This document shows, one piece after another, positions 43,624 through 55,081 of a stretch of DNA of 64,000 bases; position 1 is the stretch's first letter, and each line of letters starts with the position of its first letter. The notes beneath the pieces are model-generated. The model was not told where the DNA came from. It worked only from the letters and a program-made list of their open reading frames with translations, and made no database searches. The translations under genes were made by a program, and so were the position numbers. This DNA is from Pagrus major (lineage: Eukaryota; Chordata; Actinopteri; Spariformes; Sparidae): assembly GCF_040436345.1 (NCBI RefSeq), contig NC_133223.1:27312910-27376909 (forward strand). Direction: 5' to 3'.

Positions 43624-44093
43624 CTGTTCATGTTATCTCTTATTCTGGATGCTTTGTTCAAACTGTAATAATGTACTCATATGCCTTCAGTGATCTGTCT
43701 ATTATTTTAGTCATGGCATATGACAGATATGTGGCTGTATGTTGACCACTGGAGTACCACTCTGTCATGTTAAAGCAAACTTTCATGAAGTTAGTGTGTT
43801 TCTCTTGGATGACACCTTTTTGCATGATGGGTATATATATGCTTCTAACATCTAGATTGAATGTATGCAGCCCATACATCACCAGGCTTTTTTGTGATAA
43901 TTGGATTATTGTTAAACTTGCTTGTTTTCCAGCTGAAACTGCTGTTAACAACATAGTTGGATATATATAAAAGGTCATTTACTTATTTCATGTTTTATTC
44001 ATAGTTTAGTTCTACATGTATCTCATTAAACATGTCTGAATTCTATAGAAAACAGGGCAAAGTTCATGCAAATGTGTGTGCCACATTTAACCT
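43624..44093 (+). pseudogene. OR remnant L17 (truncated at both ends)
   Basis: Close copy of L11 with the same left and right junctions and the stop (TGA, 43,743-43,745) replacing Arg in VAICR. It has further small changes near its end (TTAAACATGTCTG, where L11 has TTAAAACATGTGTG). The open piece 43,767-43,970 covers TM4/ECL2 only. Confidence 0.93.
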
Positions 44094-44361
44094 GATCGAA
44101 AACCTGGTAACCAGTGGAAACCAGTGATCCATTCTTGGAGTAATCATCCATTAGCTTGCTAACACTGGGTTTGCCTATGAGAAGGGGCATCACTTGGTGT
44201 TTATTGTCATTGGACAACTGTTTGTTATAATGTACAACTCCATCTGCCAAATAATAGAGTACCATTATATCACCCTATGTTGGAGTTGAAGGTTTCACCA
44301 CTCGATGTCACTGTTGGTACTTTGCACTAGCTGTAGATTAAGGTTGTATACCTCAATCACT
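44094..44361 (-). other. Second copy of the coding-like fragment (minus strand)
   Basis: Counterpart of 36,559-36,826, open on the minus strand from 44,265, with YLADGVVHYNKQ and LIGKPSVSKLMDDYSKNGSL. Unidentified. Confidence 0.35.
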
Positions 44362-44405
44362 GGTTGGTTGGTTGGTTGGTTGGTTGGTTGGTTGGTTGGT
44401 TGGTT
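44362..44405 (+). repeat. (GGTT)11 microsatellite
   Basis: Same length as the copy upstream of L12 (44 bp). Confidence 0.97.
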
Positions 44406-44442
44406 TGAATTCCCAGCTCATGTGCTGTTGTACTCAGTCAAC

Positions 44443-44452
44443 ATATTAATAA
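44443..44452 (+). promoter_or_regulatory. Putative TATA-like box of L18
   Basis: ATATTAATAA, 90 bp before the ATG at 44,533. Confidence 0.4.
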
Positions 44453-44532
44453 CAGGGAGATGAGGGAACAGAGACTGGGTTAAGCATGGGGGTGCATGAC
44501 AAAGAGAAAAAGTGCACAGCTTTCTAACAGTG

Positions 44533-45462
44533 ATGGATAATGTCTCTCTTATAACAACTTTTTTTCTTTCAGGTTTACATGAAACAATGAACTACCGACT
44601 GGCTCTCTTCTCTCTCACTTTACTGTGCTACTGTTTGACTTTGCTGATTAATGTAACTGTTATTGTGGCCATCATCTTGGATAAAAACCTGCATGAACCC
44701 ATGTATATTCTACTGTGCACTTTTTGCATGAATGCACTTTATGGGACAACAGGTTTCTACCCCAACTTTCTCTGGGATCTGCTTTCTCCTGTTCATGTTA
44801 TCTCTTATTCTGGATGTCTTGTTCAGGCTTACGTAATATACACATTTGCCTGCGCTGATCTGTCTATTCTTTCAGTCATGGCATATGACAGATATGTGGC
44901 TATATGTCGACCACTGGAGTACCACTCTGTCATGTCAAAGCAAAGACTCATCAAGTTAGTGTGTTACTCTTGGATAACACCTTTTTGCATCATAGGCACA
45001 AATATTTTTCTAACATCGAGATTAAAGTTATGCAGCCCATATATCGCCAGGCTTTTTTGTGTGAATTGGATTATTGTTAAACTTGCTTGTTTCCCAGCTG
45101 AAACTACAGTTAACAACATAGTTGCATACATAACGATAATCATTTATGTCTTTCATGGATTTTTTATAGTTTGGTCCTACATGTATCTCATTAAAACATG
45201 TGTGAATTCAATAGAAAACAGGGCAAAGTTCATGCAAACATGTGTGCCACACTTAACCTCCTTACTCATTTTTCTTGTGACTATACTTCTTGATATAATG
45301 CTTATTCGATATGGTTCAAAAGATTTACCTCAAGCCTTTCGAAATTTTACTGCAATAGAATTTCTTGTCATACCTCCTCTTGTTAATCCTCTTATTTATT
45401 GTTTTAAATTGTCAAAAATTCGAAAGAGAATTTTCTATGTTGTCACTTTCAAACCTACTTAA
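44533..45462 (+). CDS. Olfactory receptor L18, second subfamily (intact, 309 aa)
   Basis: Last receptor of the array. The start is the ATG at 44,533; the in-frame codon at 44,512 is GTG. By eye it has 5 residue differences from L12 and 7 from L15. It shares SLT, CMNAL, PNF and YIAR with L15, and NYR, YTF, ADLS, CIIG, FPAE and LLIF with L12. Only the tail change (TFKPT for TIKPT) is private. This pattern suggests L18 kept more ancestral states, or exchange among the three. All landmarks are intact. Confidence 0.95.
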   Translation: MDNVSLITTFFLSGLHETMNYRLALFSLTLLCYCLTLLINVTVIVAIILDKNLHEPMYILLCTFCMNALYGTTGFYPNFLWDLLSPVHVISYSGCLVQAYVIYTFACADLSILSVMAYDRYVAICRPLEYHSVMSKQRLIKLVCYSWITPFCIIGTNIFLTSRLKLCSPYIARLFCVNWIIVKLACFPAETTVNNIVAYITIIIYVFHGFFIVWSYMYLIKTCVNSIENRAKFMQTCVPHLTSLLIFLVTILLDIMLIRYGSKDLPQAFRNFTAIEFLVIPPLVNPLIYCFKLSKIRKRIFYVVTFKPT

Positions 45463-46633
45463 TATGTAGTCTGGGCAATTATACTGTATTCATGTCATTT
45501 AAAAGCCTAAGTGTATATTCTGATTTTGTATGCAGAATTAATTCTGCATATATTGATGCCAGCAAATGTTTCACTTCTTTGTTTTTTCTCTCTTTCTTCA
45601 AGATTCAAACTGATGCACTAAATGCCTTTTTGGGGTGTGTGTAATACTGTACTGCTAATGGTCTGGCAAACTGCGGTTATTCCTACTGTTTAAAACGTGT
45701 GATAATCTAACGCAGTGGTCGCATTGAACATGTTTTTGCTGTTTAATCTTTATCTGTCTTTTAATCGTTTTATTTGTATGTTTTAAACATTACGAAGAAA
45801 AGAAATAACTGCAGTTTAAAAAACACAGGGAAAGCTTTTGTTTCATTTTGTAACAGATTTTGTTGGTATGGTCTTGATCCGTCTTGATCGCATCATTACC
45901 TTTCTTAACCATGTTAAGTCTTTAATGCCAGTGGTGGAGGAATCCTCCACCAATACCGCAAAGTAAAAATAATCTGTTCTAAATAAGATTTCCTGCCTTG
46001 AAAATGTTACATAATGTCCCCTAATGACATGTTTTAGTTGATCTATGCACTCAAATATGATTTTGATCAACCAGAAAGCAAAAAAATGATCCCATGACAC
46101 ACTTTGATTCACAGCCCCCTCATTAGAATAATGAAGCAGAAAATCATGGAGATGTGAAATGATAATACAGAAATAAATAAGTTTGTTCAAGATTCAATTC
46201 AAGACTCAATTCAATCACTCGTAATGTCACTCGTTGTTGTACAGTACACTTGTGTGAAATTATTAGCAGAGACACTAGAAATAGAAATTGTAATAGGTAG
46301 ATATAATGTATAAATAATAAAAACTGTATACGTCATTGGTTACTTTCACTGCTATTATACTCAGCTTCTATTACTTTATATATATGTATTGTTACTCAGG
46401 AATCTCTGTGGCTTTAAACTTGCGATATACAGTATATTGATTGTTACTCAGGAATTTCACACAAGTACACAAATTGTGGTTGAGACACTCAATACAGAAA
46501 TAGTAATAAGTAAATATAATGTATAAAGACATAGAAACAAGGTGTAATAGCAGTAAAAGTAAGCAATGAAATGCATAAGTATAATGCATATGTATATATG
46601 TATACATATGTATGTATGTATGTGTATATATAT

Positions 46634-46636
<3 letters not shown>
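45463..46636. other. Right edge of the OR array
   Basis: No gene. A diverged form of the second-subfamily 3' flank (about 45,463-45,800), then unique AT-rich DNA. About 45,925-46,015 (CCAGTGGTGGAGGAATCC and AATACCGCAAAGTAAAAATA) looks like a decayed copy of a widespread teleost repeat that reads agtggtggaagaagtactc. Confidence 0.5.

Positions 46637-46716
<80 letters not shown>
46637..46716. repeat. (TA)40 microsatellite
   Basis: 80-bp perfect TA run flanked by TATG and CA repeats. It produces the Tyr/Ile-repeat frames on both strands, which are not genes. Confidence 0.98.
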
Positions 46717-46719
<3 letters not shown>

Positions 46720-47040
46720 ACACACACAAAACATCTATACATAAATTGGGGAAATTCTAAGGAAAAATCAAAATAACTAATAACTAACTAAAATAAATAC
46801 GTAAATATTAACATTTAAAAATGAATACGTTAATAAAAGTGATTAAATAGGAGAAATAATGCAAAGGCAGATATTTACAGAGGCAAATGTAACCAGAAAT
46901 ATCAATTTATGTCACATTTTGTAAATTAATTAATGCCTGTATTTATTGTTACTGTTATTTTTTGTGAATTTATGGGTACATACATTTTTTACTGAGACAT
47001 TTATTATTACTCGTGTGATTTTGCGAGCTTCAGTCCTCCA
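46717..47040. other. AT-rich spacer before the CpG-rich segment
   Basis: No gene or recognised repeat. Confidence 0.5.
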
Positions 47041-47358
47041 AAGCCATTCATTCAGTCGGTCGATAACCGAGGCCGACTGCACTGACTCCACCACACCACT
47101 CGGGGGCGGTAATGCGCCATTTTCTTCGCCGAGCGCGGCCGAGTGTGGAGAAGAAGAGGGCCGACGGCAGACTGTGTACACTGCAGTACATGCGACCGTA
47201 CAGCCGCTCTCTCAGCCTGGGCTCGTTTCTTTTTTTTTTTTTTTTTAAATTCCTCCAACGCCAGCGACGACACGGAGGACAACAGACATTTGCGTGTTGA
47301 AGTGAAGTGCCGGAGAAGATTTCAGCGTCCTCGGGAATCCTAACTTTCAACACGAACC
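47041..47358 (+). promoter_or_regulatory. CpG-rich promoter and probable non-coding first exon
   Basis: About 28 CpG dinucleotides by hand count in 318 bp, in a window where CpG is otherwise rare. It contains GCGCCATTTTC, resembling a YY1 site. It ends CACGAACC followed by GTGAGTAAGG, a good splice donor (GT at 47,359-47,360). A poly-T run lies at about 47,229-47,246. I infer the start of a broadly expressed + strand gene with its coding exons beyond the window. The open frame at 47,112-47,300 could be an upstream ORF. Strand is set by the donor only. Confidence 0.5.
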
Positions 47359-48465
47359 GTGAGTAAGGCTGTTAGCGTGTTATTTTGGGGGCTGCGGAGG
47401 ATGAAACAAACGGCGCTGCTAATATGATTTGGGTTCCGGTTGTGTTTATGTAATATTAGGCTTGTAATCCTCCACAGCAGCGCAGACGAGCGGGACACAC
47501 CGCTCAAAATCACGTCGCTGGTTAACCTAAATATCCACTTAAACATTTGTACGCGTTGTGGAAATACATTGTGTGTATGCAGCGCGACAGTGGGATTTAT
47601 GGCTGTCATCTTACCTCAGCTTTACCCTGTCAGTGGTGCCTGTTAAGGTCTACCCGGGAGACCGCATCATGTACTCTTCACACAGATACAGTAATATTAA
47701 CGCTATGCTAGCTGCTGCATCCCATTAAAGTGTTATGCAGTTGTGCGTTGCAGTGTTAGAAATAGCCCTGTAACACTGTAGGCTGCATTTACATCCTGCA
47801 CACAGCATCATGGTATTTACAAGTGCCTCTTTTCAGGCAGTGCAGGCTATTCAGGATGTAATTCCTGTCTGGAGGTGTAGCAACTGCTTTATTATATTAT
47901 TATTATTATTAATTTAATTATTGTTATTATTCAAAGGCAGCTATTCTCTGTTCATTAAAGGGTTGCTCCATGCAAACCCACCCTGAATTCAGAACTTTCC
48001 CCAGTTCATGTCATTCATTTGGTCTGTAAACATCAATATTTGGTTGCAGGACAGTGAAATGGAAATGAAAGATTCTTCGTTAGGGCATGAAATTATGATT
48101 TTTGTTATACATTTAATTAAAGGAGCACTATTTAGTTTTGGAGAAGGAATTCAAACTCAGAATTTAAATATTTACAGTGTTAACGAGGTGATAATACAAG
48201 CTCTAATTGAATAAACAAGCTGCTCTCAGAGGAAAATAAGGTCCCCAGAACACTGTTAGAAGCTAGAATGGTGGCAGGGTCCGCCACATATAAACAAAGT
48301 TAAACAGTCTGAAATTGTCCTTTTTAAGGTCAGTTTGTTTATTCAGTCATGAAAACAAAGCATGTGTGTTTCTTTCGTTTGTTTAGGCATAAAAAAATCA
48401 GCCAATTAAAATTTCTTCCCCAAAACTACATAGTGCGCCTTTAATACCAAACATTCCAGTACAGC

Positions 48466-48672
48466 TACACTACTCAAAATGAGATCGGGATATTGGGATA
48501 TTTTAGTGTTTCACTTGATTGTTTACTCTGTGACATATCTGAATTCTTATTTTGTGTTTTGTGAATATTTTTGGCCCCCAAAAAATAATGCGACACATTT
48601 CATTTGACTTTTTTGCATATCCAAGCACAAGCGTATATGCACCAATATCAGTAACTAATTTTGAGCAGCGTG
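48466..48672. mobile_element. MITE-like element with imperfect inverted ends
   Basis: The left end ACACTACTCAAAAT and right end ATTTTGAGCAGCGTG are inverted copies with few mismatches, about 205 bp apart. Ends of the type CACTGCTCAAAA are common in fish DNA transposons. TA precedes the left end; the right side is TG. No coding capacity. Confidence 0.55.
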
Positions 48673-49938
48673 TTTAAAGGCATGTTGCAGATCGTCCCTC
48701 GGGTTTCTTGGCTTGTCAGTAAAAATTTAAAACAAATCCAGACAGGAGTCAGCAGTTGGCAAAGCTCGACTTTTAATAAATATTTAGCTCTGAGGGCCAA
48801 ATTTTCAAAAATCCTAACAAAATAAAGATAATGAAGAAGAAGAGTTGTTATTTATCACACACAGTCATGCAATGTACAATGTAGTGAGACTCTCTGCATT
48901 TAACCCATCTCACAGGAGCAGCAATTGCACCCCCTTTCCTTGTTATCCACCTTATTCTAGCCCCGGAGTGTCGCGTGGCGTTTTCCTTAGTTACAGGATG
49001 CTAATGCTTTTTCTTAGACCTGAGATATTCTTGCTTTTAACAACGCGTTCGGGTACCCATGAAGCCTGGCTCGTGTGTCCTGCGTCTGTTCGGAGCATCG
49101 GTTGTGCACGTCCACAGTAATTAACGCTATGTGTACGCAAGATGCAATATGCACATGAACGGTAGGAGCAGTGTAGCGCTGGTATGGGGATGTGACAGGG
49201 TCAAGAGTCAGTTAGCAAATCAGCAGCAGCAGGAACAACAATGGGACAACAAGCTAAATCAAGTACGTGAACAACTACGTTCACCGTGCAGCCGGTTGTC
49301 TACCCGAACATGTGGTACAACGGCAAGTACATCTCCGGGCCTAGAGTGATTGGAATGGCGAATCATTTATTCATGAAGCGACGTTATTGAGTGAATACTA
49401 CTTAGCCTACTAGTAATGTTTTGCCCTCTTAGATAACGCATGTAGAGCTTTGAAAGTGCCGCTGCCGCATCAGTTATTATGATATTTTTTTGGCACCGAG
49501 CACCGGAAGTATCAGCCATAACAGTTTCCCCAGGAAACTCATGGATACAGAACGGTGAGGCGGAAGACGGCGCAGCATTCCCCACCTTGAATAGACTGTG
49601 TAAAAAGAGCCTGTGTCTCATATACTCAAACAGGGCCTTTTCCTGTAACACACTCTCGCAGACTCGCATTCAACAAGGCTTTAAGTGTTTATCCTGAATC
49701 CACAGATGCCTGTTAGCCACAGCTTAAACAGGATTTTCATAAAAAAAAAAAGTCTCAATGTTTATTCCTGGAACTGCTGCAAAGATGGAGTTCATTTTCA
49801 GACACTTACTCTCTCTGTGGCTTTAATCTTGGGATTTTGAAGGAGGCAGGAATCATGCTAATTATTGCAACTAACCAGCATGTGTTAATTAACTGGACTA
49901 GAGTCACATCACTGAAAAGCCAGGTAGCACTGCACAGT

Positions 49939-49942
<4 letters not shown>

Positions 49943-49973
<31 letters not shown>
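49943..49973. repeat. (TG)15 microsatellite
   Basis: 31-bp TG run. Confidence 0.95.
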
Positions 49974-49974
<1 letters not shown>

Positions 49975-50688
49975 TCTGTGTGTTTGTGGTTATTCTTGTG
50001 TCACAAATGCCCTGAAGAAAGACAGTTGGAAATAATGAATGAGTGTAATGTGATGGTACCAATATTTACTCTTTGTTTCCCTTTGAAGCTACCCCATTCC
50101 CAAAGCTAACCTCCCTTCCAAGTTCGTGGTGGGGTGTGAGATTTGGCCTAAACAAGTGAAAAAGACTCACATTTTCCTTGAAACAATGCAGCGTAGTTAG
50201 ATTATTTTACAGAAAAACAATGCAGGAGAATTATCTAGCTGACAAACACTTGATTTTGTTGTAAAGAAATGATGCAGGATGATTGAATCTATAATAGTTT
50301 GGGGAAAGCAATTTTGCTGATTTGCTGAGTTTAAGGAGGTAATTGAGGTTTTTGCAAAGTCCAGTAGTGGTAGTCAGCTAAAACAAAGCACTGTAGGGGG
50401 CCACTCTTCGCAACAACAGTGATCAAAGCTGAGTTAAAGGGCCAGCTACGCTCAACCTTCCTTTTATATTTCATAAAACTGCTGCAGTACTGCTCCACTT
50501 GCTGAGGTGACAAGTTTAAAGAGGAGAAAACAGCTTAGGCCAGGCACTGAGTGTGTCATGCCAAACTGCCTGTGTGTGGCAATGTGTGTGTGAGCGAGTA
50601 AAGTTCACTCAGCTCTGCTGCATTGTGCCATCTCAGGAAAGCTGCATGCAGCTGAGATGCTGCACTGGCTCTGTGTTAGCGGTCCCAT

Positions 50689-50689
<1 letters not shown>

Positions 50690-50719
<30 letters not shown>
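50690..50719 (+). repeat. (CAG)10
   Basis: Ten perfect CAG units. The frame across it (50,553-50,846) has no other support as an exon. Confidence 0.95.
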
Positions 50720-50722
<3 letters not shown>

Positions 50723-53700
50723 GAGAAGAGAAGTGACGACTGCTGCTACTCATGTTAATAGATTGTTACTGGCTGTCAAAGGAAAGGGAACCCTTCTCTC
50801 CTTCAGTGCTCCTGTAATGCATAACTGGAGGCGACACAAATCGTAGCCATCACCTTCACACAGCCCCATGTGGACATAGCAGCTTCTGCCATTGATCCAT
50901 ATGTTCCCTGCCCCGAGGACAATGTTGTTTGAGCTCTGATGAACACGCCGTTGCTACATCGCGGGGGTTAAGGCACTATAAAAAGACAATGCATTACCTC
51001 AGGATTTGCGGGCTGATGGGTGCTGATCAGGGCTCACATTTGAAGTAGAGTCATTGTCAGTTGTTATGTGCTAAGCTGCTGGACACACATTCTTTTATTC
51101 TGTTACTGTCGTGCAAGTGTAGCTCACGTTCACCAAATATAGGCCTCCATATAATACATGATTGATGGCCTTAACGTGACCTCTAAAACTGATAATCAAC
51201 CTTCAGAGACTGAGCGCGTCGTGTTGGACAGTTTGTGTAACTTCTCATTGTCTGCAGCAGCTAGTGTTGGTGTTTTAATGACTGCCACACTGTCAGGAAT
51301 TCTGGTGTTTGCAAAGCAAATGAATACCTGCCAAGCACCGAATTTGGGCAAATTGTCCCTTTGGCGCGAGGAGCACCTGCTAGACTGGCCAGTAATTGTT
51401 TGCAAGCACAATATTTGTGTGCATAGGTTGGATGAAATGAAATTGCTCTGGCTACTTCCACTCTGGATGCCTTCCTGAGCATATTTGCTTCCCCCAGCAA
51501 GTTGGTGTTCGTGCTGCGAAAAAGAAATGCCAGTCTAGTCTTATCACAAGGATGGTAGAAACAAGTTTAGTTGATTTACCTTCCCTTACTAAAAAATGAT
51601 TAAACAAAGTGTCATGAACAATTTGATGAATAGAAATGTGGCTGAAAAACAGGCTGCCTGTCTGCAGGGATGCATGCCACTCCAATTAACATTTCTTTGA
51701 TTTTTTTTTTATTAACAGCACTCTCACACAGTTTTAAATAAATACATTTCTTAACAGAGTGGCTCTCTCTTGACTTCCCCCTGTGCTCCTTATCAGTGGA
51801 CACTTACATTCCACTTTTGGCTTACAACTATTCATCCTTTGTCCCGTCTACTTTTCCTGAGACACACCAGGCATCCTGTTTTCTTCTCTCTCACTTAGTT
51901 ATTGATTTAGGTGAACAGCAGCTAGTATTTCTTGGCATTGCGTCAACCAGTCAGTCCTGTGTGACACTCAGCAGTCTCCCTACATTCCTGTCTCCGCTTT
52001 TTCCTCTTAATATGAGGAAAGTTCTTGTTGTCATCAGACTCAGCTTTAAGAGGAAGGGCTGCGGGGCTCATTGGAAAAAGGAAGCGGTTGCTCTTGTCAT
52101 CAGTTTAAAGATTAAAAAAGCCTTTAGCACTAAATGACAGGCGGGACAGTGTCAGCTAAGTGTGGTCCCAGTCTGTGTGCAACCAAATTGCGAGAACAGA
52201 TGTCGGCAGTGTATGTTTCTGCAAGCCATGTATATGTTGAAACAACTTTACGTTTCTTTAGGTTCAATTTTTAATTTTATCTTTTCACAACTCCGTGCTT
52301 ATTCTCTGGTTATGTTCAAAAACACCTCATTTCTTAAAGCTGCACTCCACTACATGGAAATTTGTGGTATTGACCTGTTAAGTTAACAAGTGCTTACAGC
52401 AAAGATGATATGTAGCCTCATTCGAATCCCTTAGCTCGCCATTTTCTCCTGCTTTAAACCCAAAATATTGCCAAAAGTCCTCCATGTCTGCATGTTTAAG
52501 CGCTGCGTGCATGCTGCCACATCAGGCTAATTAACCTGTATTAAACCTCCATATATCGCTGCGCATTGCCTCTGTTGCCACAACAGCTCAGTTAACTGCT
52601 GTCACTGGCTTGGCAGCCTTCTCGCCTTTAACTCCACCACCATCCCCTCCACCTCCTGATATGACAGTCAGATAATAAACATGTAATATGATGCGTAATA
52701 TGACGATGATGAAGTTGTTTTTAATGGAAATGTCATATGGTATGTAGCCTTTGACATGTACAAATCAGTGATTTGCTTAAACGTTAAGTACCAACATTTT
52801 ATCCTGGAGACTGGGCAGCCTTGTGAGAAGATACGTTGGGTTTGTTGTGGAGGACACAGAGGAGTGGTGAAACTGGTAGATCCAGCTGTACCTCTGAGTT
52901 GGTTGGGGCATGCAGAGCAATTTCTAAGTCAACCAGAAAAGCTTTAGAATAAATCCCCAGTTTGAGTCAATTCTAAAACTCTGATCTGGCAGTAACAATG
53001 GAAGTGAATGCAAGTATAATTGTTTAAAGTTGAACCAGTATGAAGTCTTGAAAGATATACTGTACACACTACATGCACATTTAATATCATTTAATGAATA
53101 TTTAATAACTAGTTTAAGCAGAATCTGACAGTTGGTGGCTTGTTGTGTCACTTGCTGTTAATCAGATCTGATGTAACCACACCCAGCATCCTGAGAAAGT
53201 AGCTTAGATCAGTTTTTAGTATGAAATTCTTAAGAAATAATAGCTAAAGATGTTTTCCAACTTTGGAGTGTGGCTAATTAACAGTAGTCATAAATACTTA
53301 ATGTTATAGAGAAATACTCGAGGCCAAGTTTTCAGGGGCATTACATAATGCGGTCGAACTGTCAAGTTATTTAAAATCTGTTGCTGTGCATCCAGCAGTC
53401 ATGAGCCCTGATATTTCTGTGCAGAGAATAAATGAATAAATAAAGAAATCAATTTCCTTTGATCACGCTTCGATCTGTTATTCTTTTATAGGAATTCAGA
53501 AGTGACGTGCGTGGATGTGTGGGTGATTGAGAGGCTTTGTAAAGCCTACTGGGCTTGAAAAGCACAATTTAAATACAGTCCGTGCACCCTGCCGTCCACG
53601 TGAGTTTCACATCTTATCCACAAAATAATGAGGCTCCAGATGACCTTACTGTTTGACGTTTCACTGCGACTTTCAAAGGTCATCCTACAATGCTGTTGTT

Positions 53701-54446
53701 CCCGACCCAGTTCAAATTAGAAATGAGATTGATTTTTGACTTAATTATACATGAGTGGCCAGTTTCAATCAATTAATCAGTCTGTGTAAAACATACTGTA
53801 ATAGACACTGTTTGCCCAAGGCTACTGTTAATAACTAGCTACAGTCTGGTGTCAAAGTGACCCTTGGAGAGGCATGAAGTAGGTGTGTGTCACGCAGACT
53901 CACAGCTGTGTACAGGATATATAAAAGATGCATATAATGATAGTTTAGAGTATTATAAGACTGTTAGGCAGTCATGGTTGCCTTTATTAATTTGAATTAC
54001 AGATTGTTTTGCTGAACCACTGGAAAGTAAAGGGTCGAGGGTATACATTTATTTATGGTGTATTGCACAGGTATAATGATGGTTTGAACAAAGCTGTCTC
54101 CAAGGCTTTGTGCTCCCATCATATTGTAGAATCATTAGCTGCAGCTTTGTTAAGGACCAGATATTGTTTGCTATTGTGAAGTTGTAGAGCATGGCACTAT
54201 ACATATAAAGTATATTGCGTCTTGGATGTTGTGACATGGCATAAGTGTTTTCACCTCCTGGTTTTAAAGGCTACATTACAGTAAAGTGATTGAATTTTCT
54301 GAACTTACCAGACTGTTCTACTTGTTATACTTGCATTTACCCACTCAGTCATTGTCCACATTAATGATGATTATTTTATTAAAAATCTCATTGTGTTAAT
54401 ATTTTGTGAAAGTACCAACAGACAATGGAGACCAGACTTATGTTTT

Positions 54447-54727
54447 AAAGAGGTCATATTATGCTAATTTTCAGGTTTATACTTATAATTGGGAGTCCTA
54501 GTAGAATAGGTTTACATACTTTAATTTTCAAAAAACACATTATTTATTGCTGCAGTATCCTTTTTCAAACTGTGTCTTGAACGCTCTATTTAGGCTATAG
54601 AGTGAGACATCTTGCCTCTGTTCAATCTTTGGTGAGAGTTGCACATGCACATTACTTAACGGGCAGGATGTAGCCAATCAGAGGCAGAGGCAGAGTCGGC
54701 CTGCATGTCACTCACTTGCAACAAAGG
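54447..54727 (+). repeat. Teleost interspersed repeat
   Basis: AGGTCATATTATGCTAATTT, TTCAGGTTTATACTT, GAACGCTCTATTTAGGC and AGCCAATCAGAGGC in this order match a repeat common in teleost introns. Non-coding; class uncertain (probably a non-autonomous DNA element). Confidence 0.6.
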
Positions 54728-54837
54728 CAGTGTATCCAAAAACCCTTAAATCAGAGTCAGTTATTTCATATCAAGCAGAAAAAAAAGCTGCAGCAGGACG
54801 TGTTCATTTGCAACATTGCACATCCTGTGATGGCACT

Positions 54838-55081
54838 ATCATGCGTGTGGACATTGCAGTGTTGATGCTGAAATTATATATCATGCAGCCCCTAATTCAT
54901 ACAATATCATCGCAATATTAATATTGAGTTATTTGGTCAAAAATATTTGTTGCCCAGTCCGAGCATTAATGAAGTGCTTTTGAGGAGATTTCAAAATATT
55001 GTATGTGAGGTGTATATCATGTATCACAATATAACCTAGAAATATTATGATAAAATTTTAAGGCCATACCGCCCAGCCCTA
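54838..55081. repeat. Old repeat with ATATCG-type body
   Basis: Ends GGCCATACCGCCCAGCCCTA, the reverse of the GGGCTGGGC start of a widespread fish repeat. The body is rich in ATATTG and ATATCA. Another piece, in the other orientation, is at 63,003-63,110. Confidence 0.45.

Noticed and set aside
46392-46760. Three frames with long Tyr-Ile repeats
   Set aside because: Direct translation of the (TA)40 microsatellite on both strands.
50553-50846. CAG repeat as a polyglutamine- or polyserine-coding exon
   Set aside because: The surrounding frame has no other coding sign, and the repeat lies in a probable intron.
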